Part shown: positions 1-7,365 of the stretch, one piece after another | Layout of the letters: each line of letters starts with the position of its first letter | How positions within the stretch are numbered: position 1 is the stretch's first letter | Origin: Flavobacterium psychrophilum | Lineage (GTDB): Bacteria; Bacteroidota; Bacteroidia; Flavobacteriales; Flavobacteriaceae | DNA length: 20,431 nt | NCBI GenBank assembly: GCA_945905915.1 | Contig: CAMDQL010000027.1 | Location: 1 to 20,431, forward strand | Direction: 5' to 3' | Notes under the pieces: generated by a model | Databases searched by the model: none | What the model was told of the DNA's origin: nothing | What the model saw: only the letters and a program-made list of their open reading frames with translations | Program-made: the position numbers and the translations under genes

Positions 1-6
1 TTATAA

Positions 7-37
7 TTTGTCTAAATAAAATTTAGTATTAATTTTG
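7..37 (+). promoter_or_regulatory. Bacteroidota-type promoter of the fecA-like gene
   Basis: A -33 element TTTG (7-10) and a -7 element TAATTTTG (30-37, matching TAnnTTTG) are separated by 19 nt, the spacing expected for the Bacteroidota primary sigma factor. Transcription would start near base 44 and leave a leader of about 19 nt before the ATG at 63. This is the most complete promoter in the window. The match is seen directly; activity is inferred. Confidence 0.65.
12..26. promoter_or_regulatory. Candidate operator between the -33 and -7 boxes of fecA
   Basis: CTAAATAAAATTTAG is a perfect inverted repeat of 6-bp arms around AAA. It lies entirely in the promoter spacer, where a bound repressor would block RNA polymerase. 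The sequence TCTAAATAAAA that includes its left arm (11-21) recurs exactly at 52-62. An iron-responsive regulator is a reasonable guess because the gene encodes an iron-chelate receptor, but the site does not match the classical Fur box and its binding protein cannot be named from sequence. Confidence 0.4.
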
Positions 38-42
38 CTATG

Positions 43-62
43 TAGAATTAATCTAAATAAAA
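43..62. promoter_or_regulatory. Second candidate operator half near the fecA transcription start
   Basis: TAGAATTAATCTA (43-55) is an imperfect dyad, TAGA and TCTA around an AT-rich centre, covering the predicted transcription start. It runs into the second copy of TCTAAATAAAA (52-62), 41 bp downstream of the first. Two related sites over one promoter fit cooperative repression, but in a sequence this AT-rich chance similarity is possible. Confidence 0.3.
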
Positions 63-2294
63 ATGAAATATAAATTTATACTCCTACTTCTTACTTCTTG
101 TTTTATTTCTCAAGCACAATATGAGGATATTGCCTTTAATGACACAATAAAAAGACTTTCTCCAGTAATTGTAACACCAAAACAACAAAGTCCTGAAAGA
201 ATGCCCGAAATGAAAGGAAATGTAATATTTTCAGGTAAAAAAAATGAGGTGTTAAAGCTTTCAAACATTAATGGAAACTTTACCACTAATAATGCTCGAG
301 AAATTTTTGCTAGAATTCCTGGTGTTACAATATGGGAAAACGAAGGATCAGGAATTCAAATAAATGTTGGAGTGAGAGGCTTAAGCCCAAACAGAAGTTG
401 GGAATTAAATACAAGACAAAATGGTTATGATATTTCATCAGATGTTTTTGGTTATCCCGAAGCATATTACAATCCCCCTCTTGAGGCTGTTGAAACTATA
501 GAATTGGTTCGCGGCGGTGGGTCACTACAATTTGGACCGCAATTTGGTGGAATGTTGAATTATATATTAAAAAGAGAAACCAAGAAGAAATTTTCTTATG
601 AGGCACAAAACACCGTTGGAAGCTATGGATTAATGAGTAGCTATAACGCCATCGGTGGCAATTATAAAAAGTTTTCCTATTATGTTTACAATCATTCGCG
701 TAGTGCTGATGGTTGGAGAGAAAACAGTCAATACACGGTTCGAAACACACATGCTTTTCTAGAATATCGTTTCACAGAAAACACCAAAATTTCTGCAGAA
801 TATACTAACATGGATTATCAGATGCAACAAGCTGGTGGTTTAACCGATGAACAGTTTAACATAAATTCAAGACAATCATTGCGAGATAGAAATTGGTTTG
901 GAACACCTTGGAATGTTTTTTCAATAAATTTTGACACTAAAATAAGCAATAATTTTACTTCAAACACTAAACTATTTGGACTTATCGGAGAAAGAAACAG
1001 TGTTGGTTTTACAGCTACACCAAATATAGTTGACGCTATTAATCCTGCAACAAATGATTATGCAAACCGAAGAGTAGATCGCGATCTTTATGAAAATTAT
1101 GGAATAGAAAATCGTAACATTTACAAATATAAATTAGGAAAAATTAAAAATAATCTAGCCTTTGGTGTTCGTTTATACAAAGCGAACACTCAACGCCTTC
1201 AAGATGGGAGAGGAACAACAGGTTCCGGTTTTGATATATCGATTGATGGAAGATATGTGAGAGATTTAGATTTTACAACCGAGAATGTAGCTGTTTTTGC
1301 TGAAAATCAATTTAAAATTACCGATAAACTTAGTATTACACCTGGAGTGCGCTATGAATATATTCAAAATACTGGTAATGGTCGTTTTGGAATAAGCAGT
1401 GGAAACGATATTGCAATGGCTAATAAAAACATTTCAAGAAGTCAACCTTTGTTCGGATTAGGATTAGAATATAAATTTAGAACTACAAATATTTACGCCA
1501 ATATTACACAGGCATTTAGACCTGTTTTATTTTCAGATATTACACCTCCAGCAGTAACAGATGTTATTGATCCTAACTTAAAAGATGCTTCAGGGTTTAA
1601 TGCTGATTTAGGCTTTAGAGGAACATTCAAAAAGTACTTAAACTTTGATGTTAGTTTGTTTTATTTGAGTTATAACAATAGAATTGGAGGTATAAGACAG
1701 TTTATAAATAATGATCCTTCTCAAGGCACTTTCCTTTTTAGAACTAATCTTGGTGAAACTGTAAACAAGGGAATTGAAGGATTTGCTAATTTAAACATCA
1801 CACGATTATTTGAAATCGAAAGACCTTATGGGAATCTTGATTTCTTTGCTTCGATAAGTTTTATTGATAGTCGTTACACTGATTTTAGAATTTTTAGTGC
1901 CTCAGGAACAGCGCCAAATGTTAGCATTACAGAAACCAATCTTTCAGGAAATAGAGTTGAAAATGCCCCAAGATACATTCACAATTTCGGACTTTCTTGG
2001 AGTAACAGTTCTATTTCAACAACGGTACAATACAGAATGTCGGGAAGAATTTTCACCGATGCTAATAATACGAACACTCCTTCTGCTAATGGCATTACGG
2101 GAATATTAGACGATTATCGTGTTTTAGATTTATCAACCGAATATAAATTCCTAAAAAACTATAACATTCGAGCAGGAATTAATAATTTATTTGATGAAGA
2201 ATATGCAACGCGAAGAGCTGGAGGATATCCAGGACCTGGAGTTTTACCTGGTGAAGGAAGAACATTGTATATTTCGATTGGCGCTAAACTTTAA
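63..2294 (+). CDS. fecA: FecA-like TonB-dependent outer-membrane receptor
   Basis: This 743-aa protein looks like an outer-membrane receptor for a ferric chelate, of the ferric-dicitrate (FecA) type, powered by TonB. A signal peptide occupies residues 1-18 or so (cleavage near SQA/Q). A possible TonB box, LSPVIVTPK, follows at 32-40. The plug domain spans about 60-170 and includes IFARIPGV and VRGGGSLQFGPQFGG (149-163). The rest is a 22-strand-type beta barrel ending in aromatic/hydrophobic alternation up to the C-terminal Leu. There is no N-terminal STN signalling domain or carboxypeptidase-like domain, so sigma/anti-sigma control like that of E. coli FecA is unlikely. The signal peptide contains LTSC (10-13), which resembles a lipobox; ordinary cleavage after SQA is more plausible for a receptor. 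The exact ligand is uncertain. A terminator follows, so the gene is probably monocistronic. Confidence 0.85.
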   Translation: MKYKFILLLLTSCFISQAQYEDIAFNDTIKRLSPVIVTPKQQSPERMPEMKGNVIFSGKKNEVLKLSNINGNFTTNNAREIFARIPGVTIWENEGSGIQINVGVRGLSPNRSWELNTRQNGYDISSDVFGYPEAYYNPPLEAVETIELVRGGGSLQFGPQFGGMLNYILKRETKKKFSYEAQNTVGSYGLMSSYNAIGGNYKKFSYYVYNHSRSADGWRENSQYTVRNTHAFLEYRFTENTKISAEYTNMDYQMQQAGGLTDEQFNINSRQSLRDRNWFGTPWNVFSINFDTKISNNFTSNTKLFGLIGERNSVGFTATPNIVDAINPATNDYANRRVDRDLYENYGIENRNIYKYKLGKIKNNLAFGVRLYKANTQRLQDGRGTTGSGFDISIDGRYVRDLDFTTENVAVFAENQFKITDKLSITPGVRYEYIQNTGNGRFGISSGNDIAMANKNISRSQPLFGLGLEYKFRTTNIYANITQAFRPVLFSDITPPAVTDVIDPNLKDASGFNADLGFRGTFKKYLNFDVSLFYLSYNNRIGGIRQFINNDPSQGTFLFRTNLGETVNKGIEGFANLNITRLFEIERPYGNLDFFASISFIDSRYTDFRIFSASGTAPNVSITETNLSGNRVENAPRYIHNFGLSWSNSSISTTVQYRMSGRIFTDANNTNTPSANGITGILDDYRVLDLSTEYKFLKNYNIRAGINNLFDEEYATRRAGGYPGPGVLPGEGRTLYISIGAKL

Positions 2295-2309
2295 CCTTTT
2301 AAAATAATA

Positions 2310-2344
2310 AAAAAGCAATGTCATAATAATTGAGATTGCTTTTT
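2310..2344 (+). terminator. Rho-independent terminator after fecA
   Basis: A 10-bp perfect stem, AAAAAGCAAT (2310-2319) with ATTGCTTTTT (2335-2344), encloses a 15-nt loop and ends in a T run. It begins 16 nt after the fecA stop codon. Confidence 0.7.
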
Positions 2345-2345
2345 A

Positions 2346-2353
2346 TACTTTTG
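2346..2353 (+). promoter_or_regulatory. Possible -7 box of the small Cys-rich membrane protein gene
   Basis: TACTTTTG matches TAnnTTTG and sits directly after the fecA terminator, 4 nt before the ATG at 2358. No -33 TTG lies at the usual 17-23 nt spacing. Transcription from here would give an almost leaderless mRNA. Confidence 0.35.
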
Positions 2354-2357
2354 TGTT

Positions 2358-2486
2358 ATGGATATTCAACAAATTTTGGTTTACATTTCTTTAACCATAG
2401 CTATTGGTTTCATAGCAAAGAAATTCTTTTGGAAAAAAAGCACTAAAAAATCAAAACCTTGTGGCGATGATTGTGCGTGTCATTAG
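2358..2486 (+). CDS. FeoB-associated Cys-rich membrane protein (42 aa)
   Basis: The predicted protein starts MDIQQILVYISLTIAIGFIA and ends KPCGDDCACH. It has one membrane helix (about 5-22), then a Lys-rich stretch (21-33), then a Cys-rich tail with C36, C40 and C42-adjacent residues arranged as C-x3-C-x-C-H. This is the layout of the FeoB-associated Cys-rich membrane protein family, usually encoded beside the ferrous-iron permease FeoB and thought to help in Fe(II) handling. No feoA or feoB is in this window, so here it is an orphan, between an iron-chelate receptor and a ZIP metal transporter. Its stop codon interlocks with the stop of the convergent ZIP gene over 4 nt. It is short enough to be missed by gene callers. 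Confidence 0.65.
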   Translation: MDIQQILVYISLTIAIGFIAKKFFWKKSTKKSKPCGDDCACH

Positions 2487-3301
2487 CCAAGAGCGACATC
2501 AAGCATCATCATAACAATAAATCCGCCAATAAAACCTAAAGTGGCAATATCAGTATTTTTATCTTGTTGTGTTTCTGGGATAACTTCTTCAACCACCACA
2601 AAAATCATTGCTCCAGCAGCAAATGCTAAGGCATAAGGCAACAATGGCGTAAAAAAGGTAACTGCCACAGCTCCTAAAACTCCCGCAATTGGTTCTACTA
2701 ATGCCGAAGATTGCCCGTACATAAAACTCTTCCAGCGACTCATTCCCATTCTTCGTAAAGGCATAGAAACCGCTATTCCTTCTGGAAAGTTTTGAATCCC
2801 AATTCCAATAGCTAAAGTAACTGCTCCTGCAATTGAAGCTTCAGGAATTCCAGCGGCAACTCCTCCAAAAAGTACACCAACCGCTAATCCTTCGGGAATA
2901 TTGTGTAAGGTTATGGCCAATACAAGCAAAGTAGTGCGTTGCCAAGGCGATTTAATACCTTCAGTTTCTTTAAAATTTATATGTAAATGAGGTAAAACTT
3001 TATCCAATCCAAAAATAAAAATGGCGCCTAACAAAAAACCTACTGCTGCCGGAATTACCTTCATAAATCCATTGCCTTCAGTCATTTCTATCGCAGGTGC
3101 TAGTAAACTCCAAAAACTCGCTGCCACCATTACACCTCCAGTAAAACCAAGCATTCCGTCTAGAACCACCCGATTCATATTCTTAAAAAAGAATACAAAC
3201 GAAGCACCAAATGCAGTTAAAGCCCAAGTAAAAGTAGTGGCTATTAAAGCGGCTAAAATTGGATCAATACGTTCAAAAAAATCTAAAACAATTTGAAACA
3301 T
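2483..3301 (-). CDS. ZIP-family divalent metal transporter (GufA-like)
   Basis: This 272-aa inner-membrane protein belongs to the ZIP family, which brings Zn(II), Fe(II) or other divalent metals into the cytoplasm. About eight hydrophobic segments are visible. The metal-site motif HNIPEG is at 133-138 and the paired motif at 170-175 reads QNFPEG, with Gln in place of the His seen in ZupT; this pairing is typical of the GufA subfamily. A third conserved acidic segment, EEVIPE, is at 238-243. The loop before the fourth helix holds H105 and H107, possible cytoplasmic metal ligands. The metal cannot be assigned from sequence, and the protein is related to but not the same subfamily as ZupT. Its own promoter faces the lycopene cyclase promoter. 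Confidence 0.85.
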   Translation of the reverse strand: MFQIVLDFFERIDPILAALIATTFTWALTAFGASFVFFFKNMNRVVLDGMLGFTGGVMVAASFWSLLAPAIEMTEGNGFMKVIPAAVGFLLGAIFIFGLDKVLPHLHINFKETEGIKSPWQRTTLLVLAITLHNIPEGLAVGVLFGGVAAGIPEASIAGAVTLAIGIGIQNFPEGIAVSMPLRRMGMSRWKSFMYGQSSALVEPIAGVLGAVAVTFFTPLLPYALAFAAGAMIFVVVEEVIPETQQDKNTDIATLGFIGGFIVMMMLDVALG

Positions 3302-3314
3302 GGCTTATTTTTTT

Positions 3315-3346
3315 CAAATTTAAGGCTAAATGACCTATAAAAACAA
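3315..3346 (-). promoter_or_regulatory. Promoter of the ZIP transporter gene
   Basis: Read on the minus strand, TTG (complement of CAA 3344-3346) and TAAATTTG (complement of 3315-3322) are 21 nt apart, a good Bacteroidota -33/-7 pair. The -7 box ends 13 nt before the start codon. Confidence 0.5.
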
Positions 3347-3355
3347 GTATTTTAG

Positions 3356-3363
3356 TAAATTTG
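3356..3363 (+). promoter_or_regulatory. Possible -7 box of the lycopene cyclase gene
   Basis: TAAATTTG matches TAnnTTTG and ends 4 nt before the ATG at 3368. There is no TTG at normal -33 spacing. If it is used, the transcript would begin at or next to the start codon. Confidence 0.35.
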
Positions 3364-3367
3364 GAAC

Positions 3368-4534
3368 ATGGAACACCATGATTATATTTTTACAGGTTCA
3401 GGATTATCGGCTTTAATGACCGTCTATGAAATGCTTTTGTCTGGAAAGTTTGAAAATAAATCAATTTTATTAATTGATGAACTCGAGACCAAAGGACAAT
3501 CTGGTGTGGCAAATTCTAAAAAAACAAACGACCGAACTTGGTGTTTTTGGGATGAACACAATTTATTTGATGAAATTGTTTCTAAAAAATGGATTCAAGC
3601 TGTTTTTGCAAATGAAAATTTCAATCGCATTTTAGAATTAACGCCTTATCAATATAAAAAAATCAATGGTTTAGACTTTTACGAATTGGTTTTCAAAAAA
3701 ATTTCAGCACATAAAAACATTCATTTTCTCAATCATAAAGTAGTTGATTTTGCCGATTTTGGAACGCATTGTGAAGTGAAAACTGACCATGGAACGTTTA
3801 CGTGTAACAAAATTTTCAATTCGATTTACCGTCCAAGTGTTGTAAATGGGCAAACCAAATTTCCATTAATTCAACAACATTTTATCGGTTGGTTCATCAA
3901 AAGCAAAGAACCAGTTTTTACTCCAAATTGCGCCACTTTCATGGATTTTTCGATAGAACAAAAAGGCAATACGCGTTTCATGTACATTTTACCAACTTCT
4001 GAACATGAAGCTTTGTTAGAATATACACTTTTTTCAAAAGATTTACTACATAAAGAAGAATACGAATCTGAAATTCAAAATTACATAAAAAATCTGGGCA
4101 TAACCGAGTACGAAATCATCGAAAAAGAACAAGGTAACATTCCAATGACCTGTTACCCTTTTTGGAACCACAACACTAAAAACATCATCAATATTGGTTC
4201 GGCTGGCGGTTGGACAAAAGCCAGTACCGGTTATACATTTAAAAATACAACTAAAAAATCAAAAGCATTAGTTCAGTTCTTAATTTCAGAATCCAACTTT
4301 AATAAATTTCATAAAAAAGATAAATTTTGGCTGTATGATTTATTGTTATTGGATATTTTACATTCAAAAAACGAACTGGGTTCCAAAATATTTTCAGCAC
4401 TATTTGAAAAAGGAAATACAACCTTAATTTTTAAATTTTTAGATGAAGAAACCTCATTTATAGAAGATTTACAAATTATGAGCAAGTGCCCAAAATTGCT
4501 TTTTATTAAAGCGCTGGCCCAACGCTTTCTTTAG
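3368..4534 (+). CDS. crtY: Lycopene beta-cyclase (CrtY type)
   Basis: This 388-aa protein resembles the CrtY flavoprotein lycopene cyclases, which convert lycopene to beta-carotene, the precursor of the zeaxanthin-type pigments that colour many flavobacteria yellow. The N-terminus has a nucleotide-binding start (DYIFTGSGLSAL, about 5-16), although the third Gly of GxGxxG is replaced. NDRTWCFWDE at 54-63 is a hallmark of the family. FMYILPTSEHEALLEYTLFS (204-223) and GSAGGWTKASTGY (277-289) are the other conserved blocks. Length matches the family. No other carotenoid gene is in the window, so it stands alone between the ZIP transporter and a bacilliredoxin. No hairpin terminator is seen in the 102-bp gap after it. 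Confidence 0.85.
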   Translation: MEHHDYIFTGSGLSALMTVYEMLLSGKFENKSILLIDELETKGQSGVANSKKTNDRTWCFWDEHNLFDEIVSKKWIQAVFANENFNRILELTPYQYKKINGLDFYELVFKKISAHKNIHFLNHKVVDFADFGTHCEVKTDHGTFTCNKIFNSIYRPSVVNGQTKFPLIQQHFIGWFIKSKEPVFTPNCATFMDFSIEQKGNTRFMYILPTSEHEALLEYTLFSKDLLHKEEYESEIQNYIKNLGITEYEIIEKEQGNIPMTCYPFWNHNTKNIINIGSAGGWTKASTGYTFKNTTKKSKALVQFLISESNFNKFHKKDKFWLYDLLLLDILHSKNELGSKIFSALFEKGNTTLIFKFLDEETSFIEDLQIMSKCPKLLFIKALAQRFL

Positions 4535-4603
4535 AAACCAAAAAACAATAAAATCATAACAAATCTTTAAGAATTGATATTCGCTCACAAACAAAAATCT
4601 TCG

Positions 4604-4611
4604 TAGCTTTG
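4604..4611 (+). promoter_or_regulatory. Possible -7 box of the bacilliredoxin gene
   Basis: TAGCTTTG matches TAnnTTTG and lies 25 nt before the ATG at 4637. The nearest upstream TTG (4574-4576) is 27 nt away, longer than usual, so only the -7 element is convincing. Confidence 0.4.
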
Positions 4612-4636
4612 TTGTTTATAACTTAATAAATAAATT

Positions 4637-5047
4637 ATGTATCCAGAAGAAATGGTTAAACCAATGCGTGCTGAATTAACAGATGCTGGTTTTCAGGAAT
4701 TATATAGTGCAGAAGCCGTTGAAAATGCTTTAAAAAATGAAGGCACCACCTTAGTGGTTGTCAACTCGGTTTGTGGTTGTGCGGCTAGAAATGCGCGTCC
4801 AGGAGCTAAAATGAGTTTAGAAGGTGGTAAAAAACCATCGCAATTAGTAACTGTTTTTGCTGGTGTAGACAAAGAGGCAGTCGAGGCAGCGCGTCAACAC
4901 ATGTTCCCTTTTCCTCCGTCGTCTCCATGTATGGCATTGTTTAAAGACGGAAAATTAGTGCACATGTTAGAGCGTCATCATATTGAGGGTCGTCCAGCAG
5001 AGTTGATTGCTGAGAATTTAATAGATGCTTACAACGAGTTTTGCTAA
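4637..5047 (+). CDS. BrxA/BrxB-family bacilliredoxin
   Basis: This 136-aa protein is a thioredoxin-fold member of the BrxA/BrxB (YphP/YqiW) family, which in bacillithiol-using bacteria removes bacillithiol from oxidised protein thiols. The active site C46-G47-C48 in [14 protein letters not shown] is the family signature. A second conserved region, [30 protein letters not shown], covers about 91-118 and includes C98. The protein ends in Cys136. Length is normal for the family. Bacillithiol is known in some Bacteroidota, but no bsh gene is present here to show that this organism makes it. Confidence 0.88.
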   Translation: MYPEEMVKPMRAELTDAGFQELYSAEAVENALKNEGTTLVVVNSVCGCAARNARPGAKMSLEGGKKPSQLVTVFAGVDKEAVEAARQHMFPFPPSSPCMALFKDGKLVHMLERHHIEGRPAELIAENLIDAYNEFC

Positions 5048-5081
5048 TAAAAATAAAAGAAAAACCTATTTATAGATATTT

Positions 5082-5459
5082 ATGAAATATTTAATTCGTA
5101 TAGCATTATTATTTGTTTTGTTACAAAGTTTTCAATGCGATGAAGACGATAACAGAACCACTCCTGAGATTTTAGATCAAAAGAAACAGGAAATTCTTAA
5201 TTATATTCAGAGTTATTCGTGTTCCAATGCAACCGATTGTCTTTACATTGCTTTCGGAGCAAAACCTTGTGGTGGGCCAAGAGAATATTTGGTTTATCCT
5301 AATACTGTTGATCAAACTACACTAGAAACTTTGGTTACAGAATATTATGAAATGGATCATCAATATAATATTGAAATTGGTGCAATTTCAGACTGTATGG
5401 TTGTAAATCCGCCAAATACCATAAATTGTGTTAATGGTGTTTGCACGATTATGAATTGA
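5082..5459 (+). CDS. Small Cys-rich putative lipoprotein
   Basis: I do not recognise a named function. The 125-aa product has a hydrophobic N-terminus (about 4-16) leading to C19, with an atypical lipobox (S-F-Q-C). The next residues, DEDDN, resemble the acidic signal that sends lipoproteins to the cell surface in Bacteroidota. Six further Cys (47, 53, 63, 105, 116, 121) could form three disulfides, as expected of an exported protein. The block KPCGGPREYLVYP (61-73) is similar to a CGGPxxYLxY motif I recall from other small secreted proteins. The gene starts 34 nt after the bacilliredoxin stop and may share its transcript; a strong terminator follows. Confidence 0.65.
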   Translation: MKYLIRIALLFVLLQSFQCDEDDNRTTPEILDQKKQEILNYIQSYSCSNATDCLYIAFGAKPCGGPREYLVYPNTVDQTTLETLVTEYYEMDHQYNIEIGAISDCMVVNPPNTINCVNGVCTIMN

Positions 5460-5513
5460 TTTTTTTTCTTTATTCAAGACAATTATTTTTATTATACTAT
5501 GCTTGCATACAAT

Positions 5514-5542
5514 AAAACCACCGCTAATTTGGTGGTTTTTTT
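5514..5542 (+). terminator. Rho-independent terminator after the lipoprotein gene
   Basis: A 9-bp perfect stem, AAAACCACC (5514-5522) with GGTGGTTTT (5531-5539), has an 8-nt loop and continues into a T run to 5542. It lies inside the 5' part of an open frame that starts at 5499, which argues against that frame's upstream start codon. Confidence 0.8.
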
Positions 5543-5561
5543 ATTTAAAACCTTACTTTTG
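5528..5561 (+). promoter_or_regulatory. Promoter of the plsC-desaturase pair
   Basis: TTTG (5528-5531) and TACTTTTG (5554-5561) are 22 nt apart and fit the Bacteroidota consensus. Predicted transcription start near 5568, 12 nt or so before the ATG at 5580. The -33 element overlaps the terminator of the preceding gene. Confidence 0.5.
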
Positions 5562-5579
5562 TCAAAATTCGTTTTAAAA

Positions 5580-6314
5580 ATGGAAAAAATAGTATCCTAT
5601 CCACTATCAATAGTATATTGCTTTTTATTTTTACTTTGGTTGGTAATTTTTCATCCCATCCAATGGATTTGTTATACTTTTTTTGGTTATAATGCCCATC
5701 GTATAAGTGTTGCTTATTTAAATTGGTTTCTTGTTAGAACTTCGCATATTCTTGGAACTACTTATCATTTACAAGGACTTGAAAACATTCCAGAAAACAA
5801 GCCTTTAATTGTTGTTGCCAACCATCAAAGCTTAAACGACATTACCACTATGATTTGGTTTTTAAGAAAAATACATCCGAAATTTATTAGTAAAATTGAA
5901 CTCGGAAAAGGAATTCCAAGTGTTTCTTATAATTTAAGAAAAGGTGGCTCTGCCTTAATTGACAGAAAAGACCCCAAACAAGCTTTCCCAGAGATAAAAA
6001 AAGTAGCCGAGCTAATCAATGCAAACAACTATTCGGTAGTAATATTTCCTGAAGGCACTAGAAGTAAAACTGGCGGCCCTAAACCTTTTGCCTCGAGCGG
6101 ATTAAAAATGCTTTATAAATTTGCTCCAGACGCTTATTTTCTTCCTATTACCATAAATAATTCGTGGAAAATTACAAAATTTGGTGCATTCCCTTTAGGT
6201 TTAGGAAATTCTTTACATTTTCAAATACACCCTGCGATGAAAATTTCTGAGTTCTCTTTTGAAGAAATCTTTGAAAAAACTGAAAAAATAATTACAAATT
6301 CGCTAAAATATTAA
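5580..6314 (+). CDS. plsC: 1-acyl-sn-glycerol-3-phosphate acyltransferase
   Basis: This 244-aa membrane protein transfers an acyl chain to lysophosphatidic acid, giving phosphatidic acid for phospholipid synthesis. A hydrophobic segment spans about 7-34. The catalytic HX4D motif is H82-Q-S-L-N-D87, and the second acyltransferase block FPEGTRS is at 156-162. The start at 5580 is preferred over the ATG at 5499 because the extra 27 codons cover a terminator and a promoter, while the next residues (MEKIVSYPLS) begin a normal PlsC N-terminus. Only 4 nt separate it from the desaturase gene downstream, so the two are surely co-transcribed and jointly set membrane phospholipid acyl composition. Confidence 0.85.
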   Translation: MEKIVSYPLSIVYCFLFLLWLVIFHPIQWICYTFFGYNAHRISVAYLNWFLVRTSHILGTTYHLQGLENIPENKPLIVVANHQSLNDITTMIWFLRKIHPKFISKIELGKGIPSVSYNLRKGGSALIDRKDPKQAFPEIKKVAELINANNYSVVIFPEGTRSKTGGPKPFASSGLKMLYKFAPDAYFLPITINNSWKITKFGAFPLGLGNSLHFQIHPAMKISEFSFEEIFEKTEKIITNSLKY

Positions 6315-6318
6315 TAAC

Positions 6319-7311
6319 ATGGCTATACAAAATGTGCGTCTTGAAGTGATGCAATTTCTAGGGGGAAAAATTGACTCTTTTGTTGATGAATTTTTAATCC
6401 CCGTAGAAAAAATTTGGCAACCAACTGATTTACTTCCAAATTCTCAAAACGAATCTTTTTTTGAAGAGGTAAAAGAATTACGTGAAATTGCTAAAGATTT
6501 ACCTTATGATTTTTGGGTAACACTTATTGGAGATACAATTACTGAAGAAGCGCTCCCAACTTACGAATCCTGGTTGTTAAACATTGATGGTGTTAATCAA
6601 GAAGAAGAAACAAATGGCTGGAATAGATGGTTTCGCCAATGGACAGGAGAAGAAAATCGACATGGTGATTTACTAAATAAATATTTGTATTTATCTGGAA
6701 GGGTAAATATGAAGGAAGTTGAAATAACAACACAACATTTAATTAAAGATGGTTTTGATATTGGTACCAGTAATGACCCGTATAAAAATTTTGTGTATAC
6801 CAGTTTTCAAGAGCTAGCAACTTATGTATCTCACAATAGAGTAGCTCTAATTGCTAAAGATTATGGCGACAGAAAGCTGCATAAAATGTGTAATCTTATT
6901 TCAGGAGATGAAATGCGTCATCATTTAGCATATAGTGAATTTGTTAATCAAATTTTTAAAATAGATCCTAGTGAAATGATGTTGGCTTTTCAATATATGA
7001 TGAAAAATAAAATTACAATGCCGGCGCATTATTTAAGAGAATCCGGACAAAAAATTAGTACCGCGTTTGAACATTTTTCAGATGCTGCGCAACGCATAGG
7101 TGTTTATACCGCTGCTGATTATGTAGATATTATGCAAAAATTGATAGACAAATGGGAAATAGACAAAATCACAGGTTTAACCGATGATGCAGAAAAAGCT
7201 AGAGATTTCTTAATGAAACTACCTTCACGAATGATAAAAATCTCGGAGCGGTTAGTTATTCCAGAATCGGGACATGTATTTAAATGGGTTGAACCTGCCT
7301 TAGTAAAATAA
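6319..7311 (+). CDS. Soluble acyl-ACP desaturase (di-iron)
   Basis: This 330-aa protein belongs to the acyl-[acyl-carrier-protein] desaturase family, which uses a di-iron centre, O2 and ferredoxin to place a double bond in a saturated acyl chain on ACP. The expected iron ligands are visible: a Glu in ITEEALP (about 76), E112 and H115 in EENRH, E165 in FQELATY, and E198 and H201 in GDEMRHH. Length is near the family norm. It follows plsC by 4 nt, so unsaturated acyl chains and their transfer to glycerolipid are encoded together. A clear terminator follows 6 nt after the stop. Confidence 0.9.
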   Translation: MAIQNVRLEVMQFLGGKIDSFVDEFLIPVEKIWQPTDLLPNSQNESFFEEVKELREIAKDLPYDFWVTLIGDTITEEALPTYESWLLNIDGVNQEEETNGWNRWFRQWTGEENRHGDLLNKYLYLSGRVNMKEVEITTQHLIKDGFDIGTSNDPYKNFVYTSFQELATYVSHNRVALIAKDYGDRKLHKMCNLISGDEMRHHLAYSEFVNQIFKIDPSEMMLAFQYMMKNKITMPAHYLRESGQKISTAFEHFSDAAQRIGVYTAADYVDIMQKLIDKWEIDKITGLTDDAEKARDFLMKLPSRMIKISERLVIPESGHVFKWVEPALVK

Positions 7312-7317
7312 ATTCTT

Positions 7318-7352
7318 AAATTCCAATTTTTTATAAAGTTGGAATTTTTTTT
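7318..7352 (+). terminator. Rho-independent terminator after the desaturase gene
   Basis: AAATTCCAA (7318-7326) pairs with TTGGAATTT (7339-7347) across a 12-nt loop, followed by Ts to 7352. Confidence 0.75.
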
Positions 7353-7365
7353 GTAATTTGTACAC

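Noticed and set aside
63..101. FecA-like receptor as a lipoprotein because of LTSC in its signal peptide
   Set aside because: TonB receptors are integral barrels, and a normal signal-peptidase site (SQA/Q) follows a few residues later.
3021..3296. Plus-strand open frame opposite the ZIP gene
   Set aside because: It is the antisense of a well-supported transporter and its translation is low-complexity without any recognisable domain.
5499..5579. N-terminal extension of the acyltransferase from the ATG at 5499
   Set aside because: These 27 codons cover a strong terminator hairpin (5514-5542) and a -7 box (5554-5561), so they should not be in the mRNA of this gene.
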